DNA of 62,035 nt, taken from NCBI GenBank assembly GCA_964408435.1, contig CAYOZL010000006.1:1-62035 (forward strand), given 5' to 3'. This document shows, one piece after another, positions 26,728 through 35,861 of the stretch (positions within the stretch are counted from its first letter, which is position 1; every line of letters starts with the position of its first letter). The notes under the pieces are model-generated. The model worked only from the letters and a program-made list of their open reading frames with translations, was not told where the DNA came from and searched no databases. This stretch comes from CAYOZL01 sp964408435 (GTDB lineage Bacteria; Bdellovibrionota_C; UBA2361; SZUA-149; CAYOZL01). The position numbers and the translations under genes are program-made.

Positions 26728-28537
26728 TAAAAACCTTAGTGAAGATTTAATTAAAAAGCCTACAGCAAAAGAAATTTCTTTCAGGCTTCTAAAATATCTA
26801 AGACCTTATAAGTCAAAGTTTTCATTAGCTTTAGTAGCAATGGTTTTCTACGGAGCTACAGATGGGATAGTGCCTTATATTTTAAAAAGAATTCTAGATG
26901 ATGTTTTTGGATCTAAGAATCCACAAATGCTTTATTATTTAATTGTTTTCATTGTTATTTTCGCCGCTTTTAGAGGCTTTTTTGGTTTTGTTCAAAAATA
27001 CTTATCTGCACAAGTTGGCCTAAATGTAGTTAGAGATATTAGAAATGATATAACGAATAAGCTTTTAACTCTTCATTCTTCTTTTTATCAAGATAACACT
27101 ACTGGTAATTTAATCACTCGAGTTACAAATGATACATTGTTAGTAAGAACAGCTCTTACTGATTCAGCTGCCGCAGTTCTCAGAGATACTGTAAGAATTA
27201 TAGCGCTTTTAGTTGCAGCTTTTTATCTAGATCCCGTTTTAGCTAGTATTGCTTTTATTGGCTTGCCTCTTTGTTTTTTTCCAATAATTAAATTTGGAAA
27301 AAAAATTAGAAGTCTTAGTCGTTCAGGTCAAGACTCTTTAGGTGGACTTACTGCAATATTGCAAGAGATTATACTTGGTCAAAAAGTTATCCAATCTTTT
27401 TCTAGAGAAAATTTTGAGAATCAAAGATTCATGGCAGAGAACCAAGAGTTTACAAGTTTAAATAAAAAAGCAGAAAAATACAGTGCTGTAACTGGCCCAA
27501 TAAATGAGTTTATTGCAAGTATGGCAATTGCTGGCGTGCTTCTTTATGGAGGCCATAGCGTTATTCATGGAACTAGAACTCAGGGAGATTTTATTGCTTT
27601 TCTAACTTCTATGTTCTTGCTTTACGATCCAATTAAAAAAACTGGGAGATTAAATTCTATTTTTCAAACTGGAATTTCAGCTGCTGAGAGAATATTTGAA
27701 ATCATAGATATTAGGCCACATATTGAAGATGCAAAAAATGCAGAAACATTGGAATTGCCTATATCTTTTGTCGAGTTTGAAAATGTAGATTTTTCTTACG
27801 GAGCAGAAAAAAGTAATACTTCAGAAAACACTACTGCTAAAAATATTTTAAACCAAATTTCTTTTAAAGCTAAGGCAGGTCAAACAATTGCTCTTGTAGG
27901 TAGCTCGGGTGGTGGAAAGTCGACTATGGTTAACTTACTTCCTAGGTTCTTTGATCCCATTAAAGGTGAGGTTAGGATAAACAACAAGAGTATTAAGAAT
28001 TACACTTTAGAATCTCTAAGGTCTAATATCTCAATGGTTGGTCAGAACACATTTTTATTTAATGATACCATTTATAATAATATTGCTTACGGAATGCCTA
28101 ATGCTAGTAAAGAAGATGTAATCTCTGCGGCAAAAGCTGCAAATGCAGATACTTTTATTACTCAGCTTTCAGATTCTTATAATACTTCTTTAGATGAGCA
28201 GGGAATGAACTTATCTGGTGGGCAAAGAGCAAGACTTGCTATTGCAAGAGCGATACTTAAATCAGCACCTATTTTAATACTAGATGAAGCAACTGCTAGT
28301 TTAGATAGTGAGTCAGAAGGTTTGGTTCAAGAAGCAATTTCAAGGTTAATGCAGAACAAAACAGTCTTTGTAATAGCACATAGACTTTCAACTATTGTTG
28401 AAGCTGATTTAATCTTAGTTATTTCTAAAGGTGAAATAGTAGAGCAGGGGACTCATCAAGAACTCTTAGCTTTAAATGGTGAGTATTCTAAATTATATAG
28501 GTTGCAGTTTAAACAAGAAGCTATAGTGAACTCATGA
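26711..28537 (+). CDS. msbA: Lipid A export ABC transporter (MsbA-type)
   Basis: Half-size ABC exporter of 608 aa: six-helix transmembrane domain (residues about 35-330) and nucleotide-binding domain with Walker A GSSGGGKST near 398, signature LSGGQRARLAIARA near 500 and Walker B ILILDEATASLDSE near 520. Position between lpxB and waaA supports flipping of lipid A-core across the inner membrane. The start is TTG inside the lpxB tail, 17 nt before the lpxB stop; the sequence GGAGGTG about 5 nt before it is a near-perfect ribosome site and decides this start. Confidence 0.9.
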   Translation: MQQTPNKNLSEDLIKKPTAKEISFRLLKYLRPYKSKFSLALVAMVFYGATDGIVPYILKRILDDVFGSKNPQMLYYLIVFIVIFAAFRGFFGFVQKYLSAQVGLNVVRDIRNDITNKLLTLHSSFYQDNTTGNLITRVTNDTLLVRTALTDSAAAVLRDTVRIIALLVAAFYLDPVLASIAFIGLPLCFFPIIKFGKKIRSLSRSGQDSLGGLTAILQEIILGQKVIQSFSRENFENQRFMAENQEFTSLNKKAEKYSAVTGPINEFIASMAIAGVLLYGGHSVIHGTRTQGDFIAFLTSMFLLYDPIKKTGRLNSIFQTGISAAERIFEIIDIRPHIEDAKNAETLELPISFVEFENVDFSYGAEKSNTSENTTAKNILNQISFKAKAGQTIALVGSSGGGKSTMVNLLPRFFDPIKGEVRINNKSIKNYTLESLRSNISMVGQNTFLFNDTIYNNIAYGMPNASKEDVISAAKAANADTFITQLSDSYNTSLDEQGMNLSGGQRARLAIARAILKSAPILILDEATASLDSESEGLVQEAISRLMQNKTVFVIAHRLSTIVEADLILVISKGEIVEQGTHQELLALNGEYSKLYRLQFKQEAIVNS

Positions 28538-29757
28538 TTAAGTTTATCCTTTTTTGTTTTTCATTACTTTTTCTACCTTTTTTTATAATCATTTCACTTT
28601 TTAATAAAAGATTAAGAACAACTTTAAGCGAAAGATTGCTATTAGGTAATTGGTCTTCTTTTAAAAAAACAAAGCAAAAACTCATTTGGATTCATGCAGC
28701 TTCGGTTGGAGAGATTAACGGCGTAAAACCTATTTTAAAAAAACTAAAGGAAAATTTTCCGGAAATACAAATTCTAACAACTTGTTTTTCAGATACAGGC
28801 AAAGATGTACTTAAAAAACTTAACCAAGATGTTCTTATTCTTCCGTATGATAATGCTTTCTTTGCAAAAAAAGCATTAGAAAAGGCAAAGCCAGATTTAG
28901 TTTTAATCGCCGAAACTGAGATTTGGCCTTCGTTCTTACTTGAGCTTAAAAATATTCCAGTAATTTATTTTAATGCTAGAATTTCAGATTATACTTTTAA
29001 GAAATATAGTTTTTTCTCTACTTTTTTAAAGAATATTTTATCTCCTGTTGAAAAATTATTTGCACAAACAATTTTAGATAAAAAAAGATTTGAAGAGATA
29101 GGAGCAAGAAATATTGAGGTTATTGGAAACACAAAGTCTGATTTTTTAATAAATGATTTTGATAAAAATAGCTTACTACAAGTGTATAATCTCACTAGTA
29201 AGGATAAAGTTTTAGTTGCAGGAAGTGTTCATCCTAGAGAAGACGAAATAGTAATTAAAGCTTATAAACTGCTATTAAAAAAATATCAGAATTTAAAATT
29301 AATAATTGCACCTAGACATGATTTTGAACATACAGCTAGAGTTCTAAAAGAGCAGGAAGTTAGCTTTTCTAGAAGATCTGAAGATGGAAACAGTGAAAAC
29401 GCATTACTCCTAGACACAATAGGAGAACTTTCAACAGTCTATTCACTTGCTACTATCGCCTATGTTGGAGGCTCTTTAGTCGATGTAGGTGGGCATAATC
29501 CAATGGAGCCAGCTAGTTTTTCTGTGCCTGTGGTAATGGGGAATTTTAACTCAACTGTTAGAGATATAGTTGAAGAATTAGAAAGTTTTGGAGCTTTAAA
29601 ACTAGTAAGCAATTTTAATGAATTATACGGTGCTTTTGATGAATTTTTAAATGATTCTACTAGGGCAAAAGATTTAGGAGAGCAGGGAAGACAAGTTTTT
29701 CTAGAAAGTAGAGGAGCGAGCAATAAAGTAGTAGAGGCAGTGGCTAATTATTTGTAG
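28534..29757 (+). CDS. waaA: 3-deoxy-D-manno-octulosonic acid transferase
   Basis: GT30 Kdo transferase (kdtA) of 407 aa that adds Kdo to lipid IVA. An N-terminal membrane anchor (residues 2-24) is followed by IWIHAASVGE with the conserved catalytic Glu60, then TTCFSDTGKDVL and LVLIAETEIWPSFL. The C-terminal half has YVGGSLVDVGGHNPMEPA. The ATG overlaps the msbA stop (ATGA). It ends 9 bp from the convergent spoT gene. Whether it adds one or more Kdo residues cannot be read from the sequence. Confidence 0.95.
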   Translation: MIKFILFCFSLLFLPFFIIISLFNKRLRTTLSERLLLGNWSSFKKTKQKLIWIHAASVGEINGVKPILKKLKENFPEIQILTTCFSDTGKDVLKKLNQDVLILPYDNAFFAKKALEKAKPDLVLIAETEIWPSFLLELKNIPVIYFNARISDYTFKKYSFFSTFLKNILSPVEKLFAQTILDKKRFEEIGARNIEVIGNTKSDFLINDFDKNSLLQVYNLTSKDKVLVAGSVHPREDEIVIKAYKLLLKKYQNLKLIIAPRHDFEHTARVLKEQEVSFSRRSEDGNSENALLLDTIGELSTVYSLATIAYVGGSLVDVGGHNPMEPASFSVPVVMGNFNSTVRDIVEELESFGALKLVSNFNELYGAFDEFLNDSTRAKDLGEQGRQVFLESRGASNKVVEAVANYL

Positions 29758-29766
29758 CTTATAAGT

Positions 29767-31926
29767 TTAAGCTCTTTTCGCCCTTTCAACTCTAACTACG
29801 CCTTTTACTTGCTCTAGCTTTCTTCTAAGCTCTCTTAGCTGAGAGGCGTTCTCAATGTTGACTTCAAAACTGCAAATAAAATTTCCTGATTTTGATTGTT
29901 TCGCAGAAGCATTTAAAATATTTGCCCCTGAGTTTGAAATGCACTGAGTAAGAGATGCAAGCATTCCGATTTGGTCATAGCAAAGAATTTCTAATTTTAT
30001 TGGTCTAGAAGTTTTGATGTTCGTATCCCAAGATACTTCAACAAGTCTTTCTTTCTCGAAATTCATAGACTGAGGACAACTTCTAGAATGAACTGTAACG
30101 CCTCTGCCTCTAGTTATATATCCAATTAAGATATCTCCTGGCAATGGTTCACAACATTTCGCAAAACGAAATACTACATCATCTAGTCCATGAACCTTGA
30201 TACCAGTTTTTTCTCTAAAGGCTTTTGCTGCTCTTTGAAATATTCTTTGCAGTGCAGTATCTTCTTTGCCTAGCTGTTCATCTAGGTTCTCAGTTTCAGG
30301 AAATAGTTTGCTTATGATACTTTTTGTTGAAACTTTTCCATAAGATACTTCAGCATATAGTTTACTAGTTTCTTTGTAGCCTAATTCGCTAACTACTTTT
30401 CCAAGACTTCCATCTTTTGTAACTTTTGAAATATTTGATTTAACTTTTCTAAGTGCTTTTTCTAGTATCTCTTTCCCCAGGTCTTCGGAACGAGATTTTT
30501 CTTCTGCTTTGATCCAAGCTCTAATTCTTTGTTTAGCTTTTGTTGTGACTACATTTTGTAACCAGTCTTTACTTGGAGTTTGTTTTTCTTGAGTGCTAAT
30601 TTCAATTGTATCTCCATTTTTTAAAGAGTAATTCAAATTAACTTGTTTACCATTTATTTTTGCTCCAACGCATTTATTTCCAATTTCTGTGTGTATTTGA
30701 TAAGCAAAATCAAGAGGAGTGCTTCCTAAAGGAAGTGCGATTAGGTCTCCTTTAGGGGAGAATACAAAAACTTCATCTGAGTATAAGTCATCTTTAACGC
30801 TAGTTAAGAATTCATAAGGGTCTTTAAGTAATTTTTCTGATTCAATTAAATCTTTTAACCAAGGAAACTCGTAGTTTTGTGTCTCGTTGTGCTCATTTCC
30901 TGTTTTATATTTCCAGTGAGCTGCAATTCCTTTCTCTGCAATGCTATGCATTTCATTAGTTCTAATTTGAATTTCTATTCTGTGTGCTTTAGGCCCAATA
31001 ACGGTACTGTGAAGGGATTGGTAGTTATTAGATTTTGGCATTGCAATGTAGTCTTTAAATCTACCAGGTATCGGCTTCCACGCGGCATGTATAATTCCTA
31101 GCACCGCATAACATTCCATTTGTGAATCAACTAAAATTCTAAATGCAATTAAGTCGTATATTTCCTCAAAGTTTAAAGCGTTTCTTTCCATCTTATGATA
31201 GATGGAATAAAAATGTTTTGGCCTACCTGAAACATCAGCTTTAATATTATTCTTTTTAAGTTCGTCATTAATAATCTTTACTACATCTTCAATGTAGCGA
31301 AGCCTTTGTTTTTTATTTGTTTTGATGTGATCTTTTATATCATTGTAGATACGAGGATTTAGAAACCTAAGACTTAAATCTTCAAGCTCTGATTTAATCC
31401 AGTTAATTCCTAAGCGATGAGCTAGGGGTGCATAGATATCTAAAGTTTCTTGAGCGATTCTTGTTTGTCTAGCTTCAGATAAAAATTCTAAGGTTCTCAT
31501 GTTATGAACACGGTCGCTTAGTTTAAGCATTAGTACTCTAATATCTTTAGCCATTGCTAAAAGCATCTTTCTAAAATTTTCTGATTGTGCTTCTACTTTA
31601 GAGCTAAAGTTTACCTGGTTTAGTTTAGTAACGCCGTCTACAATCTCAGCTACATCATTACCAAATTCATTTTTTATATCTTCAATTGAAACACTAGTGT
31701 CTTCTACTGTGTCATGGAGTAGGGCTGCAGCAATGGAGAATATATCTAAACGTAATTTTGCGGCAATATGTGCAACTTCAATTACATGGGTAATGTAAGG
31801 TTCTCCTGAAACTCGAGTTTGGCCTTGGTGATGTTCAAGAGCAAAAGTATAAGCTTTTCTTATCAGCTCTATTTCTGGCTGAGGATGGTAGCTTTGAATT
31901 TCACTAATAATATCTTGTAATTGCAA
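29767..31926 (-). CDS. spoT: Bifunctional (p)ppGpp synthetase/hydrolase (Rel/SpoT)
   Basis: Stringent-response enzyme of 719 aa. The HD hydrolase domain is intact (ALLHDTVEDT, His71-Asp72). The synthetase domain has the RFKD motif at residues 289-292 in GRFKDYIAMPKSNNYQSLHS; RFKD, not EFDD, marks bifunctional Rel/SpoT enzymes. TGS (VFVFSPKGDLIALPLGSTPLDFAY), zinc-finger/CC (CCEPLPGDILIGYITRGRGV) and C-terminal ACT domains follow. Its position directly after rpoZ is the order seen in gammaproteobacteria. No second relA is in this window. Confidence 0.95.
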   Translation of the reverse strand: MQLQDIISEIQSYHPQPEIELIRKAYTFALEHHQGQTRVSGEPYITHVIEVAHIAAKLRLDIFSIAAALLHDTVEDTSVSIEDIKNEFGNDVAEIVDGVTKLNQVNFSSKVEAQSENFRKMLLAMAKDIRVLMLKLSDRVHNMRTLEFLSEARQTRIAQETLDIYAPLAHRLGINWIKSELEDLSLRFLNPRIYNDIKDHIKTNKKQRLRYIEDVVKIINDELKKNNIKADVSGRPKHFYSIYHKMERNALNFEEIYDLIAFRILVDSQMECYAVLGIIHAAWKPIPGRFKDYIAMPKSNNYQSLHSTVIGPKAHRIEIQIRTNEMHSIAEKGIAAHWKYKTGNEHNETQNYEFPWLKDLIESEKLLKDPYEFLTSVKDDLYSDEVFVFSPKGDLIALPLGSTPLDFAYQIHTEIGNKCVGAKINGKQVNLNYSLKNGDTIEISTQEKQTPSKDWLQNVVTTKAKQRIRAWIKAEEKSRSEDLGKEILEKALRKVKSNISKVTKDGSLGKVVSELGYKETSKLYAEVSYGKVSTKSIISKLFPETENLDEQLGKEDTALQRIFQRAAKAFREKTGIKVHGLDDVVFRFAKCCEPLPGDILIGYITRGRGVTVHSRSCPQSMNFEKERLVEVSWDTNIKTSRPIKLEILCYDQIGMLASLTQCISNSGANILNASAKQSKSGNFICSFEVNIENASQLRELRRKLEQVKGVVRVERAKRA

Positions 31927-31999
31927 TTTTCTGACCTAAGAAAAATCATTATACTTAAAACTATACTGTGACCGGTATATTTACTGCGAACATTATATT

Positions 32000-32061
32000 A
32001 GCACTATATGCCTATTGGAGTATAGATATTAGTATCTCTCTTTTATAGGCATTATGATGCT
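32000..32061. repeat. Imperfect long hairpin between rpoZ and spoT
   Basis: ATGCCTAT at 32008-32015 pairs with ATAGGCAT at 32045-32052. Inside is a second perfect hairpin AGATA(TTAG)TATCT at 32024-32037, and short pairing continues outside (GCA/TGC). It could act as an mRNA processing or attenuation structure in the rpoZ-spoT transcript; no T-run follows. Confidence 0.4.
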
Positions 32062-32072
32062 AAAGTGCATAT

Positions 32073-32094
32073 AAAAGACTCGAATAGCTGAGTC
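32073..32094 (-). terminator. Weak intrinsic terminator after rpoZ
   Basis: On the minus strand GACTC(AGCTATTC)GAGTC is followed by TTTTATA. The stem is only 5 bp, so it may give partial termination between rpoZ and spoT. Confidence 0.4.
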
Positions 32095-32119
32095 GATATT
32101 TATAGCTTAAAGTAAAAGC

Positions 32120-32407
32120 TTAGTGTGTTGTAGATTCTGGAGTTTCAGTAGTAGTTGGAGTGCTAGTCTCTTCACTTTCTTCTGCTGGTTTTCTAAGAGT
32201 TCTTAGAGCAATTTCTTGCTCGCTCATGAACTTAACCTTTCCATCAGCGATTTCTCTAAGAGCAGATACAACACATCTGTTTCCTCGAGTATCAGTAACA
32301 GCCTTTTTCCCGTTAAGCAGTTGCTTTGCTCTTTTTGAAGCTAATCTTACTAAAGAAAATCTATTATCTACATTTTCTAAACAGTCTTCTACGGTAATTC
32401 TTGCCAT
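32120..32407 (-). CDS. rpoZ: DNA-directed RNA polymerase omega subunit
   Basis: Omega subunit of 95 aa. It carries the conserved N-terminal ARITVEDCLENVDNRFSLV and RAKQLL, with the segment around ALREIADGKV following. Omega helps assemble beta prime and in proteobacteria mediates a ppGpp response, which suits its place upstream of spoT. The tail after residue 75 is Glu/Ser/Thr-rich and probably disordered. AAAGGAAAG precedes the ATG. Confidence 0.95.
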   Translation of the reverse strand: MARITVEDCLENVDNRFSLVRLASKRAKQLLNGKKAVTDTRGNRCVVSALREIADGKVKFMSEQEIALRTLRKPAEESEETSTPTTTETPESTTH

Positions 32408-32525
32408 TATTCTTTCCTTTATTTATAAGCAGACAGTAAAAAGCTAATATCTACAGCAGTTTACGACATTCGAGGTCTAAAACTTGATTATTTTCTAGCA
32501 TTTAGCATAATTTTTTACTAGCGAT

Positions 32526-33317
32526 ATGAAAAAGAAAGAAAAAATAAATAAAGAAAAAGTAAGAAAAGAGAAAGTAAAGTTACTTAAGCCAAAACTGAAG
32601 CCTGAGCTGAGTAAAAAAATTAAGTCTAAAACGGTTTTAATTCCAAGCTTAATTACTATGGGAGCTCTTTTTTGTGGTTTCTTAGCAATAGTTAGTGCTT
32701 ATAATGGAAAGTTCTTTTACGCGGCAAAATGTATAATTGCTGCTATTATTCTAGATGGTCTAGATGGCAGAGTCGCAAGAAAATTAAATGCAACTACTCC
32801 ATTTGGAAAAGAGTTTGATTCCCTAAGTGACTTAATAAGTTTTGGGGTTGCTCCTGCGATGTTGATGTATTCTTGGGGCCTTTCAAAAGTTGCAGATGAA
32901 ATTGGTTTGCTTTCTTGTTTTCTCTATTTAGTTTGCTGTTCAGCAAGACTTGCAAGATTCAATTTAGATACTGATAGTGGACTAAAATCTTTTACCGGAA
33001 TGCCTAGTCCAGCAGCTGCTGCTGCTTTAGTAACTCTAACTTACTGTTTCCCTTCTCAAGTAGGAAATATATATTTAGCATTTGGAATAATGGTTTATAC
33101 AATTTTTGTAGCTGTTTTAATGGTTTCTAACTTTAGTTTTTTAAGCCTCAAAAAAATGCATCTCACAGAAGCGAATAAAAATAAAAGTATGCTTGGATTA
33201 GCAGCTTTAATCGTATTGTTATGGAAATACTCACAAGAGCTACTACTAATTTTAGCTATTATTTATACTTTTAGTGGACCAGTAATTTATTATTACAAAA
33301 AGCTAAAGAAAGCTTAA
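32526..33317 (+). CDS. pssA: CDP-diacylglycerol-serine O-phosphatidyltransferase
   Basis: Membrane phospholipid synthase (263 aa) making phosphatidylserine, the precursor of phosphatidylethanolamine. The CDP-alcohol phosphotransferase motif is complete: Asp77, Asp80-Gly81, Ala84-Arg85, Gly94, Asp98 and Asp102, with family spacing. PSLITMGALFCGFLA marks the first membrane helix and fits the PssA (type II, integral) group. The first 35 residues are almost all Lys/Glu/Leu, an unusually basic extension that may contact membrane lipids or could mean a later start. A terminator candidate lies right after the stop. Confidence 0.93.
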   Translation: MKKKEKINKEKVRKEKVKLLKPKLKPELSKKIKSKTVLIPSLITMGALFCGFLAIVSAYNGKFFYAAKCIIAAIILDGLDGRVARKLNATTPFGKEFDSLSDLISFGVAPAMLMYSWGLSKVADEIGLLSCFLYLVCCSARLARFNLDTDSGLKSFTGMPSPAAAAALVTLTYCFPSQVGNIYLAFGIMVYTIFVAVLMVSNFSFLSLKKMHLTEANKNKSMLGLAALIVLLWKYSQELLLILAIIYTFSGPVIYYYKKLKKA

Positions 33318-33333
33318 AGATTATCCTCTCTGT

Positions 33334-33359
33334 GTCTCTGCATGCTCTGAGACCTTTTT
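33334..33359 (+). terminator. Intrinsic terminator after pssA
   Basis: GTCTC(TGCATGCTCT)GAGAC followed by CTTTTT, in the short gap between pssA and the convergent gene. The stem is short, so strength is uncertain. Confidence 0.5.
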
Positions 33360-33363
33360 GCTG

Positions 33364-34773
33364 TTAAAGCTTGCTAGCATCCTGAGCATAAATATACCCA
33401 ATTCTTCCTTGAGTGGAGCGAATCTCTAACCATAGTCCAATCTTTCTAATCACTTGAACATGAGTATCTAGTTTTAATCTTGCTAGTGAATTCGAAAGTA
33501 GTGAAGGGGAGCTTAAAACTTCAGTGCTTGTAATAGTTTTATACTTTAATGGCGGATCAAATTCCCTTACATCGTAGGCTTTAATACCCTTGCTAGCCTT
33601 TGGTAGTCTCGGATTAATTTTACGAGATTCTACTCTTTTAGGGCTTTGATCTATTAGCTCAGGCTTGGAGTTTGTTTCAGGACTTAGATTTGGAATTTTC
33701 TCTTTTGGTATTGGTTCTAAGTCTATTTCTTCAGAGTAGTCTTTAGCCCCACTTGTTATATCCTCAGAGTCTTCAAGGGGGGTAGAGTTGCTAATAGGCT
33801 CTTCTTGCTCAGACAATAATACTTCTTCTTCTTTTTCTTCTTCATCATTAGCTTTTTCAATAGATTCAGTATTTGTATTTAGCGATGTTATTCTTTTCTG
33901 TACGTCTTCTAGAATCTTTAGATTAGGACTCTTAGTGTCGTTATTTAAAATTTTTCTTTTTTCTAAGGTTTCTAATTCTCTTGCATCTAGATTAGAATCT
34001 ATTTTGGGAAGGGCTATCTTTGGAGAAAGTGGCTGAGGCACTTTAATGTTGTAATCTACTCTAGCAAGTTGATTTTGTTCTTTAGTAAAAATAAAATTAT
34101 AGGAAAAGCCTAAAAGAATTAATAAAAGCCCTGCAAGTATGTAGGCAAGTGGAAAAGATTTTTTTGTATTTTCTTTAGAGTGGGCTATTTTAGCTATTTC
34201 TTCTTGGGCTGTATCCTTTTCGGAGATAGCTCTACTAATATCTTCTAGTTCTTCTTTGTTCTTCTCTAGTCCGTACTCAGTATTGAAGGTGTCTTTCTCT
34301 AGATTCTCTAGCTCAGACTCTAGTTCAGAAATATATGAGGTAGTTTGTTTTTTATCTCTAGCTTCTTTGATTTCATTCTTAAGACAGTCTGCGTATATTA
34401 CAGCAATTTCTTGTTCTTCTAAAAGTTGAAATGCTTTTTTGGAAGTTAAAACTGATAATCTACTTTGTTTCTTGTTAATCAAAGATTCACAGGTAGCGAG
34501 ATAAGTTGAAGCTGCAAGTGCTTTATGCTCTTCGGTGATTTTATCATATGCCTGCTCAAGTGGAGAGACTAAAGTTGAAGCAGGTAGTAACTTTAAGTTT
34601 AATTGGCAACGAATCCACCAGAGTTTTTCTAAGACGGAGAGCTCAGTCTTTTTCTCTAAAATATCTAGAGCAGATTTAAAATCTTTTTTTTCAATTAACT
34701 TAAACCAATCAAGTTCCTTGCTATTAGGGCTATTCTTTTGGGCGTATTCGTATGAAGCTATGTTTTTACTCAT
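33364..34773 (-). CDS. Inner-membrane protein with helical repeats and a C-terminal SH3 domain
   Basis: Unrecognised 469-aa protein. The cytoplasmic N-terminal part (1-150) is helical and TPR-like (FKSALDILEKKTELSVLEKL, LAASTYLATCESLINKKQSR), followed by a Glu/Lys coiled coil. One membrane helix lies near residues 205-228 (PLAYILAGLLLILLGFSYNF). The periplasmic part is Glu/Pro/Ser-rich and ends in a bacterial SH3-like domain (about 405-469: STEVLSSPSLLSNSLARL, WLEIRSTQGRIGYI). SH3 domains of this type often bind peptidoglycan. It is divergent from the lipoprotein gene at 34818, suggesting a shared envelope role. Confidence 0.75.
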   Translation of the reverse strand: MSKNIASYEYAQKNSPNSKELDWFKLIEKKDFKSALDILEKKTELSVLEKLWWIRCQLNLKLLPASTLVSPLEQAYDKITEEHKALAASTYLATCESLINKKQSRLSVLTSKKAFQLLEEQEIAVIYADCLKNEIKEARDKKQTTSYISELESELENLEKDTFNTEYGLEKNKEELEDISRAISEKDTAQEEIAKIAHSKENTKKSFPLAYILAGLLLILLGFSYNFIFTKEQNQLARVDYNIKVPQPLSPKIALPKIDSNLDARELETLEKRKILNNDTKSPNLKILEDVQKRITSLNTNTESIEKANDEEEKEEEVLLSEQEEPISNSTPLEDSEDITSGAKDYSEEIDLEPIPKEKIPNLSPETNSKPELIDQSPKRVESRKINPRLPKASKGIKAYDVREFDPPLKYKTITSTEVLSSPSLLSNSLARLKLDTHVQVIRKIGLWLEIRSTQGRIGYIYAQDASKL

Positions 34774-34817
34774 TATTTGCTATATTTAGATCGTCTCTAA
34801 TTAATAAATATAACCCA

Positions 34818-35840
34818 ATGTTGAAATTTTTAATACCTCTTTTATTCTTATCTTCATGTTTTAGAATAGGTATCCCAGAAAAGTTTTATACATTTCAAAA
34901 TATTGATAATACTAGCTTACTACCTAAAGTCTTTATAGTTAAAGATGACAAAGAAGATATTTATAAAATTTTTGATGAGAAGAACGTAAAAGCTCTTGGA
35001 AATCAATTTATTTTGGGTCTTTTCCCACTTACCAATTTATATTTAGAGCATGGTATTCAAAGTTACTTTAGAGAAACATTGTCTCAAAATCTTATTTCTA
35101 AAGGCCTGGTGCCGATTTTATTGCCAGAACAATATAGAAAGTCTTTAAGTTGTCCTTGGATTAAAATAGAGCCTGAATCTAGCTTGCGTATCTCAGCTTA
35201 TGATTTACTAGTTACTCGTTTAGTTAAGCTTTCTGGAAATCTAAAAATTAAAATGAAAAATGGGCTTCATGAAAAATTAGAATTGAGCAATTATGATTTT
35301 TACAAACAAGCTTATCACCCTCAGTTAGCTAATTTTATGCAAGATGAAACTAATAAAGTTTTAGATAATTCTAAATTTAGCAAATATATCCAAAGTCGAT
35401 TTTGTAAAAGTTTAAATATTGATAATGCTCTAATGCTTAACTTTCCAAGTATCTCATCTAAGATACCAGAGCATTTCATAAATGAATTTAATTACCAAAG
35501 GTTTAATAAGTCTATGCTTGCAAGATTGGTGCAAAGGGGAGCTGAGACTGCTCTTGAGGATCATTTGGGTAATAACGTGCTAACTGTTTTAGCGGGACGT
35601 ATAGATGCTAAGAATAAATTAGATATAGATTTAAAGAGAATAGAAATTAATAAAAAAAATAAGATTAATTTGCTTTTGGAGTTTGATTATTCATTTAAGG
35701 GAATGAGGACTAAAAAGCAATGTTCTATTGAGCAAGATGTAGACACTGCTAGCGATTCTAATAGAGCCTATGCAGAGGTATTTGCAATAGAAAAAGCTGT
35801 TTACTTTTCTATAGAAAAACTATTATCGGATGAATGTTAA
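34818..35840 (+). CDS. Predicted lipoprotein, unknown function
   Basis: A 340-aa lipoprotein from the preferred ATG at 34818: MLKFLIPLLFLSSC gives a signal sequence with lipobox LSSC and lipidated Cys14. An earlier in-frame ATG at 34752 would bury this signal and overlap the start of the divergent gene, so it is rejected. The mature part has no motif I recognise; residues from about 210 contain a region (RLVQRGAETALEDHLGNNVL) suggesting an alpha/beta fold. plsB follows after 21 bp and is probably in the same transcript. Confidence 0.72.
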   Translation: MLKFLIPLLFLSSCFRIGIPEKFYTFQNIDNTSLLPKVFIVKDDKEDIYKIFDEKNVKALGNQFILGLFPLTNLYLEHGIQSYFRETLSQNLISKGLVPILLPEQYRKSLSCPWIKIEPESSLRISAYDLLVTRLVKLSGNLKIKMKNGLHEKLELSNYDFYKQAYHPQLANFMQDETNKVLDNSKFSKYIQSRFCKSLNIDNALMLNFPSISSKIPEHFINEFNYQRFNKSMLARLVQRGAETALEDHLGNNVLTVLAGRIDAKNKLDIDLKRIEINKKNKINLLLEFDYSFKGMRTKKQCSIEQDVDTASDSNRAYAEVFAIEKAVYFSIEKLLSDEC

Positions 35841-35861
35841 AAGAAAAACACTAAAAGACTA

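Noticed and set aside
34752..34817. Longer start for the lipoprotein
   Set aside because: It would place a lipobox 35 residues inside the protein and overlap the start of the divergent gene.
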